From: Siphonodentalium dalli
Taxonomy: Eukaryota; Mollusca; Scaphopoda; Gadilida; Siphonodentaliidae
NCBI GenBank assembly: GCA_032622095.1
Contig: CP136063.1
Coordinates: forward strand, 32,678,987-32,742,986
Direction of reading: 5' to 3'
DNA: 64,000 nucleotides
Shown here: positions 56,838-64,000 of the stretch, piece by piece
Position numbering within the stretch: the stretch's first letter is position 1
Layout: every line of letters starts with the position of its first letter
The notes under the pieces: model-generated
Databases searched by the model: none
Seen by the model: the letters and a program-made list of their open reading frames with translations, nothing else
Told to the model about the DNA's origin: nothing
Position numbers and translations under genes: made by a program

Positions 56838-57002
56838 GGTGATATTATGCAAGGGCTCAAGAGCAAATTTAAAAGGGAGCGAAAGCCATTGATACATATT
56901 AAAGTTATCAATGCAATGAAGGAGAAATCCAAACGACCTGGGAGTGGTAGAAAGAGGAAATTTGCTTCGGAAGTTCATCTCGAGAGAAGAGTATATGATA
57001 AG
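56838..57002 (+). CDS. internal exon of SAMD3-like gene
   Basis: TTTCTTTCAG acceptor; 55 codons in phase 0 reading GDIMQGLKSKFKRERKPLIH and ending ERRVYDK before GTAGCT. The first part completes the LK.KFK.ERR motif typical of the family; the middle is a basic, nuclear-signal-like KEKSKRPGSGRKRKF. Joins the preceding exon in phase 0. The frame stays open to 57137, so the donor could also be skipped. Confidence 0.65.
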
Positions 57003-57104
57003 GTAGCTATACTTAACAGAGAGTGTTGTTATTCAGAGAAAACTCTTGCACCAGCAGCCCATTTGAGAAAAACGGTTGTATTGTGTAAATGGGATGTCCG
57101 TCCA

Positions 57105-57700
57105 TCCATCTGTACATCCGGTTTTGGTTCCGAATGATAACTTGAATTGAGTGCACTGAACCAAATTTGGTATACTAGTTAACCATCCCAAAATACAAAT
57201 CAAGTTCGAATATGGGTTTGTCTGCATGATTTCGACTTAGATTTTACCTGAGATGCGGTTTCCAGATGATAACTTTAGATTGAATCGAGTGAACTGAACC
57301 AGATTTGATAAACAGATCAAGATCTGGGTTCTTTCTAGATGATTTTGCAGGTCAAGTTTGAATTTGAGTTCAATTCAATCATTGCCAGAGTTTTAGGATT
57401 TTTGTCCATGCGTCCGGGGTTTTCGAATGATAACTTTAGTTTCAGTTATTAGATCAGAAACAAATTTGATATGTGAGTTGATCAGACCAAAATACAGGTT
57501 AAGCTCGAATATGGGTTTGGTCTGCCCATTTGGCCGGAGTTATGGCTCTTTGTTTTGCTTAGAATCTTGTAATTTTCTGCTTCCCGGATGATAACTTCAG
57601 TTTGTTTGATCGTATCTGAACCAAATTTGGTATGTGAGTTTATCAGCATTATATACAGGTCAAGGTCCTTATCTTTCAAACCTTGAAATGAATAGTCCTT
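57105..57700. repeat. degenerate 200-bp tandem repeat in the intron
   Basis: GATGATAACTT(T/C/G)AG, GAACCAAATTTGGTAT, ACAGGT(C)AAG and GAATATGGGTTTG recur in three or four units with GTCCATCCATCTGTAC at the start. AATAGTCCTTGAA motifs follow at 57690-57750 and recur at 60130-60200. Confidence 0.75.
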
Positions 57701-58022
57701 GAATACGATTTTAACCTTGAATAGTACTTGAAATGAACGAATAGTCCTTGGATATTGACAAAGTACAGAACCACACATGTGGCTTCTCTCCTACTGGTGC
57801 ACTTATAGTATAGCTTTGTAACTATTGTTAATTATTCGATTGGTTGGTAGGGGTAATAAAGTAGCACAAGAAACAGTTGATGTTTGTTTCATTCAACATT
57901 TCTACCTTTGACTATAAAATAAACTATCCGTGAGGGAAAGTTCAAATTCCATTCATGTTTTTATAAAGCCGGTAAACATATCTAAATTGTTGATCGATAA
58001 TTCATATATATATATATATATA

Positions 58023-58260
58023 CTAGAAGGTGACCCGACTACATCCGGGCTTTGACCTTGAATTGACCATTTTGAAAGTCAAGGTCAGGTGGGGTCCCAC
58101 AGCAACACCCCAAAAATGGTGGAAATTGGCCCAGCGGATACCGGGAAATCGGCCCAGCGGATACCGAGATACCCTATGCATCAGATTTCGTCCGTAAAAA
58201 TGCGCCAGTTTAACCCGATTTGATTTCCACTCAAGTATATAAACGCGCCTCATATACACA
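58023..58260 (-). mobile_element. truncated HINE-like element
   Basis: After a (TA)n run the minus strand ends with hairpin GCCCGGATGTAGTCGGGTC, CACCTT and CTAG. A partial core unit with AAGGTCAAAG/TTGACCTTGAATTGACC follows. 5' part missing. Confidence 0.6.
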
Positions 58261-58269
58261 CGCTCATTA

Positions 58270-61200
58270 ATTATCAAGTTTCCACGTAAAGATAAATTAG
58301 CATCGGTGCCCGAGATATCGCCAAGACATCTGAAACAGTCAAATGCATCGGCCGGTTAAGCGTTAACGTGATCTAACGTTATAACCTCTAACGACGTCAT
58401 AGAAGTTACACATTGTTTTTATTCTGATGGAAGATAGTACCACTTCTTCTTGATAATTGAGGCAGATAACTAAAACGGATACATACGCATTATATATCGT
58501 TGGAAAGAGGAAACATGAAAGATTCTCACAGTGTCATTATGACTGGCATTTTATTATTCGCGCGGTTTCGAATCGATTTGTAAGCACCGAACTCGACCTC
58601 GGCATGTGAAAAGTTGACCTCGGATCTGAAAATTAATAGGCCTATGTTACTTATATTTAAAATTCTTAATATTCCAAGTTGCCCATTATAATGCTGGAGT
58701 TTTGTGAAGAAAACTATGTATGTCTTGCAAGACCTGTCTTAGTTGAATTTAAGTTATCTCAGTCTATAATTAATAATAAATTGTTGATTAACGTGAGACT
58801 AAATTCCATTCTGCACATTTATTTGGGCCTGCTCTTTTATGTGGAGCCCAAGGGTACCAAAGACACACATAGCACACCATTAGCCAAATATATATGGCAT
58901 ATGGCATAACTCTTAAACTGTGGAATGTTTAAATATAATGATGACTGATTTAAGAATGCAGATGTAATGATGTACAGTATACATGTGAAGTATCCTACTT
59001 TTGTTACGGTGACATTCTTTCAAACTCATGTGATTTTATTTGATAATCCATGTTATATATAATAGATAATGACAACGGGGCTCTGTGGAAGACATAGATT
59101 ATAGGTCAGATCTTCGAGTTATTATTGGCGATTTTGTTAATGCATTGTTTCTTGTGTGTCCCTTTTTAATAGGTGTATTTTGTTGAAATATGATCTGTAA
59201 ACGCTCATAATGTCAAGACGGCTGGAGATTGGTCAGCAAGCAGAAAGGGACCCTCAAGACGAAATACTCCCGAGGGGTAGACCCAAAGCCCTGACAAATG
59301 GTTTGCATGGCTGGCTCAACAAATTTTGTGCCTGGTTAGCTAGCTAAGCCGGCTGAGTCACAACGTTTGTGGCTTACGAAATATGGCGGCTCAGTTGGCT
59401 GAAATGTTATCAATCAGCATATTTTCATTTACAAAATCTTCCTAATCCCAGACTATATCATCACTGGCATTTGGTGATATATGCATGCATCATTGAAAGA
59501 TAAATCCTAATGATATAATATTTCAACTATTTTCTATTCTTCTATCGGTTATGTGCATATATTGACGAATTCCGGGTATGTCTGAGACTGAGTCTTGTCG
59601 AAATGAACGATTTATAATTTAACCCTTTCAATACTGAATGGATTCTCCCATTCATTTATATGAAAGCATTCATTGGTATAGTCTATTCTACATTGAGTGG
59701 CCTGGGTGTTCGGATAATATCCCATATGGGCTATGTTGTTTAGTTCATTGTGATTCACAGTGAAGTTGTGCTTGACATATAAGCCCATGTCTGCGTCTCA
59801 GCCATTTGACAATTCCGGCGGCCAGATTTTTTTTATGTGGCTGGCGTAGAGATAATATGTCTGTGGCAGCGTGCAATGGCGGTTTCAGGGTTTATTGAGG
59901 GGGTGTTTACTTCTTTACTGCAATGTCATAGATGTGTGCTTCTCACAAAACATTTATCTTTTGTCCAATCAAATTCATTTGTGGTGAATATTCCGACATA
60001 AGATAGCATCACAAATATAAATGGATATATTCGATATTAAAGGAAATATTTGATTGATCATAACCAAATATCATTTGATTAATTTCTAATACCAAATATT
60101 CGTAGGACCCTAATTGTCATCTGTTATACCAGACGAGTCCTTGAATTCGACCAATATAGTCCTTGAATAGTCCTTGAAATAAATAGTCCTTGTATAAAGT
60201 GCAGACCCAAATAATAGTGCAGGGGAAATCGGAGCAAAACATAAAAATAACTGATTAGGCCTAACAAAATAATACCTGTGTAACTGGATCCCAAAAATGT
60301 TGGTCGGTAATTTTTTTTTTTTTAAACCTATTTTGGTGGGGCAACTTTTTGGGATAATATTTGTCTGCGATTCATGATCAAGCAACATTATTCATTTGTT
60401 CAATTTGAGTTTGCATCAGTAGAGGCAGTCAGTGCCAGTCACAGTTTTTTTTGTAATTTTTGCATGGCTCCCATGGCATGTGTTGATGCCAAATTGGATT
60501 TGAGAAGAAATTAAATAGGTTAAATGATGCAAAACTAATACCTAATCATGTGTCACCGATAGTAGAGTGCAATGCCAGCATTAATTGGTACACGCGGTAG
60601 TATCAGATACTTAGTAGCAATTCTCGAACTGTCTGGAAGTGTCGGCGACCTTCAATCAATTCCGACCCTTTGAAGTTTTCTCTGATCTTCCGACAAAAGC
60701 ACGTGTGCAGTCACTGTGTATCAAGTCTGAATGCACACAAGGAAGTGACAACGTAAAAGTGACGTTGTGTGGCAATGCGTGATTTCGTAACTTAATAGTT
60801 AATACTGCACGAAAGCAACATGGATTCAAATTGCAATCACACCACGACATACTAAAAACTTTTTTACAGTGGGGTTTATAAAAACTATGTAAGTCGACAA
60901 AGTTTGAAGATTGAGATCAGCTGCACAATGTCTTCACTCTTTCCGTTCTTCCTCCATGTTGTGATATAATATGATTAGTTCAATTGAGTGACCAAACAGA
61001 CATCGTAGTTGAAACAACCCAAAACCTCTTTAACTTCTTCAATTATCTTCCCTTTTACCAAGGAAATTGAATAGGGATCTCGTCGATTCGTCCCGAGTAC
61101 GAACGACTTCGATTCGTCCCAACTTAGAAATTTACTTTGATTGATTCGTCCCATGTTGGCTACTATGGTTGTTTCGTACCCCGAATATAATTATACAACC

Positions 61201-61625
61201 AGCTAATAAATTTAATATCATAACTTTCCATTGTATTAACATGCTAATATGTGTTCACTTATGAGTACTGACAGGTTGTTTTCACAACACGAAGACCACG
61301 GAGGGTCTCCCGTCTGAATAGGCGTCACATTGTTTTTACAAGTCGACGCTCATGTGTGACCACTGGTCTCATGTGCCGATGACCACTGTTCAGTGATCAA
61401 ACGGAATGCATTTATAACAATAACAGTTCCGTAATCCGATTGTAGCTAGGCCTACATGCAATCATTATCTCGAGATTGCCTGCACGGTGGGGATTGGGAT
61501 TCACGATTTTCTCGAGGAACGATTTCCGACGCTACGAAAATATAGCAGATGTGTTTCGAATGCCCATTGACAGCTAACGTAAACGAACGATCGGGCCCGA
61601 TTGGCCGATTGTGGTTGGGTGATAA
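58270..61625. other. intron-like, no exon recognised
   Basis: AT-rich. GATTCGTCCC recurs three times at 61083-61155. TATAGTCCTTGAATAGTCCT at 60155 repeats a motif from 57700. No protein-like block with splice signals was recognised. Confidence 0.4.
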
Positions 61626-61631
61626 TAATTA

Positions 61632-62024
61632 TTAGAGCACAATCCCATTGTTGCAATCGTTCCCTGATTTTTGGTAAAGTACACCAATTCCCAAGGCTGG
61701 TTAAGGAATAGTTCAATGATTATCCCATTGTTAGGCACCCGCAACTCATAACAAACAAATCGCACGGGCGCTTCAAAGTGGGAACAGTCCTTGTTGTTTC
61801 GGACATATCTATTCTCATTCAGTTCATGTTAATCACGTTTTTTGGGCGTGGCAAACCGGCTATTGTGTCCAATCGCGGCCAGCGCACGGCACATTTCCAG
61901 TTTATTGCATTATGTGGGATCAATTGTTCTCTAAGTCGGTCAGAGCACGCGAATTGTTCTTTACCAGAATAAATCTCGTCTCCGACTCGATTAATTATGG
62001 CAAAGAACAATTCTTGTGCTCTAA
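61632..62024. mobile_element. MITE with TTAGAGCACAA ends, inverse of 8957-9482
   Basis: Left TTAGAGCACAATCCCATTGT, right AATTCTTGTGCTCTAA. An inner hairpin pairs AGAGCACGCGAATTGTTCTT (61937) with the right end. Same two termini as the 8957 copy in the opposite order. Confidence 0.6.
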
Positions 62025-62234
62025 CCATTACTTATTATTATTGGGCTGTCCGACAATCGGTCAATCTCGTGCATTTTCGTGCAACGAGATCTCGCGATCG
62101 GCCGACCACATGACACCGTCTCCTGTCCGTCTGTAGACGCAGTACATATCGCGTTTCTGCGCAAGGTACCCACTCAACGCACCACGTGATATCAATTTAA
62201 ATTAACTTGGTAGTTTATATTTTTTGAAAACCCA

Positions 62235-62400
62235 ATAAAATGGGGACAGTCGGCGACTTTTTCGGCGGTCGGTCGGGTTAGCAGAAACAGTGTACTTTTT
62301 TTTTTTTTTTTTTTAATTTGCAATAAATTGGTCTCAGTCGGCGACTTTTTTAACGGTCGGTCGGGTTAGTGGAAACACGGGTATTATTTTTTTAGGCCTT
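62235..62400. repeat. 95-bp direct repeat, two copies
   Basis: CAGTCGGCGACTTTTT, CGGTCGGTCGGGTTAG and GAAACA(C/G) recur at 62250-62290 and 62336-62380 around a poly-T run; the same motif occurs at 51681. They look like ends of one unclassified element. Confidence 0.7.
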
Positions 62401-62845
62401 ATACAAATTATTTTTATAGTACTAGTAGGTCAGGTATAGGAATCAACATACCGGTACATTTAGTATGCGTCATCAAATTTTTATTCAATACTGGTATTCA
62501 AATGTTCACATGTATGTCATATACTTGGAATATGTACGTCATGCATAAAGCTATAAGCTCATCATTTTGAGATCAGAATCATATAGAAATTTTGAGTTTG
62601 TGTGTTGATTTCAATTTTTTAGCCTCAAAATTATTATAACTGTAGACCCAAATAGCCACTGTGCAGGGGGGCTCGGAATTTCAAAAGAAACTAATAAATG
62701 TGCATGCATTGTTTATTTGGAGCCCTAGATTAGCTTTTCCTAGTGGTTTATTAATATCAAGAATTTGTTTCTTTTATATGCTCACATCAATTCATGCACA
62801 TGTATCATTAATCCATATTAACATGCTTCTTTTGTCGTTTTGCAG

Positions 62846-63065
62846 TCTGACAGTGCTAGTGCTATTGATGGAAGATTTTGAAGATGCTGAAAGTATCCAA
62901 ATTCACATCAATGCAATGAATACAGAGTGTTCGAAAACAAGGCCAGATTTGTTGTACATTAAGGATAAAATGTGGAAAACATATTTCTACAGGAATTAAT
63001 TTATTCAGTCGCATTCTACTGATGAATCAATCAAACAATTTCCGGCATTGAAGGTTCCAGAAATG
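62846..63065 (+). pseudogene. exon of SAMD3-like gene with an in-frame stop
   Basis: Acceptor TCGTTTTGCAG, then LLMEDFEDAESIQIHINAMN and PDLLYIKDKMWKTYFYRN, which fits the family pattern ED...I..H...M..E....PD....KDKM.KT...R. A TAA at 62997-62999 interrupts, but the same phase continues FIQSHSTDESIKQFPALKVP up to a GTATGT donor at 63066, so coding sense extends past the stop. This points to a nonsense mutation or a pseudogene. The acceptor phase does not match the exon ending at 57002, so another exon may lie between, or the acceptor is a few bases downstream. Confidence 0.55.
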
Positions 63066-64000
63066 GTATGTTCAGTTATCCATATTATGCATGTAATTTC
63101 TGTATGTAAAATACATGTATTTTACATGGCCACACCAATAATTGACAACATTACTCACCTGCGCGCGAGCGGTTCATTGTTAACAGGCCAGACAAATTGT
63201 CTTCTATCGGTACATTTAAGGCCAGTCCAAAACATGTCATCTCTCACGGATGCGGAAATTAGTCAAGTCTGTGTGATATCTGGTATTGTATTAATGCACG
63301 ACCACCAGAAACCATACGTCTGGCATATACAGGCTTGATGTAGAACATTTTCAACCATGATGCTTGTTTGGGGGAGGTCTCGAAAGCTTCAAATCACTAA
63401 GGGACTTAGTTGAATGTATCGGTCGGAATAATCTGGTCAAGAAGGTACAATATGATATGTTTTACTTAAATAGCTCAGAGTTAGCCGCCCACGCTTGGTA
63501 GCTTTCGGGGTCATATATAGCCCCTGCATTCGTCGGGGAAATCCTGATCCACCACTGCTATAAATAAGAGAGGACTGGTAATTATTTAAATAGAAAGTCT
63601 ACCATATGGGTTATCCCACGAACAATTATTTTAAGTGGCCTGGCGACTCGGTGCAAGATAACGGCTTATCTACATTCCGACTTAATTGGAACTAGAACTC
63701 AGTGCGTTCAACACGTAGGCAATGATTGAGTTGTCAGTGGACACATATTACATCGTCTGTATTATCCATGTAAAACACCAAATACACGATAATTACAGAG
63801 ATTACATGCATGTGTGTATCCACCCTTAGGGTTTATCATCAAATCCTTCTATAAAGATAACAATTCATCCGATAATCCCATGAACAGCAACAAGCGGGCG
63901 CAAATTACGTGTACGTACATGATCATATTAACTTTGTGCATGTGTTTCTATCACATATCGAGTACTGTATACTACAATGTATATATATAGGTCATTGGAC
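63066..64000. other. no further exon recognised
   Basis: AT-rich. AATAGCTCAGAGTTAGCCGC at 63469 has a loose tRNA A-box look, but no B box at the right distance. The next exons of the SAMD3-like gene probably lie beyond the window. Confidence 0.35.

Noticed and set aside
63469-63560. TAGCTCAGAGTTAGCCGC as a tRNA or SINE A box
   Set aside because: No B box downstream; the following GGTAGCTTTCGGGGTC does not fit.

Overview
This window looks like nuclear DNA from a marine invertebrate, most likely a mollusc or another lophotrochozoan. It is AT-rich and gene-poor, with introns and TATA or NRF1/YY1-type promoter motifs. It is full of short inverted-repeat transposons, pearl/HINE-like tandem-repeat elements with (CTGT)n microsatellites, minisatellites and decayed LINE pieces. 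I see no bacterial operon, rRNA, tRNA or CRISPR array. The organism call is inference from repeat style and gene families; no marker gene names a species.

Layout. 1-6.9 kb: a probable animal CACTA (EnSpm, Transposase_21/tnp2) element with a 988-residue transposase (3886-6852) and a possible accessory ORF (1016-1483), interrupted by a hAT MITE and two TTAA-flanked MITEs. 7-12.5 kb: an alternating A/B satellite and more TTAA MITEs, one family carrying 69-bp near-perfect palindromes. 13.2-17.5 kb: a large foldback element whose core is a 33/35/43-bp tandem array that reverses orientation; a second member lies at 35.4-37.7 kb. 17.5-21 kb: a decayed zinc-knuckle ORF, a pearl/HINE-like repeat and a 9-bp minisatellite. 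21.1-26.8 kb: inverted CGG tracts, a TATA box with two tiny overlapping ORFs, then a decayed, apparently non-autonomous LTR-type element with a repeat-coding middle, broken by LINE fragments. 26.8-28.2 kb: a minus-strand rapunzel/cephalotoxin-like gene with one in-frame stop. 28.2-43 kb: long palindromes, tandem HINE-like elements, AT satellite, the second foldback and Tc1/mariner-like MITEs.

43-63 kb contains the best candidate for a host gene. Several short plus-strand exons fit one SAM-domain (SAMD3-like) gene: a first exon of 25 codons with an NRF1/YY1-type promoter, duplicated in a recent 1.33-kb tandem duplication, then exons at 52833-52920, 56838-57002 and 62846-63065. The second half of the SAM domain was not found, and the last exon carries an in-frame stop, so the locus may be a pseudogene. 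Its introns hold hAT insertions with clear 8-bp target duplications, including one hAT nested inside another.

Overall the window is a transposon graveyard around a few genes. Most long open frames inside tandem arrays are by-products of the repeats.
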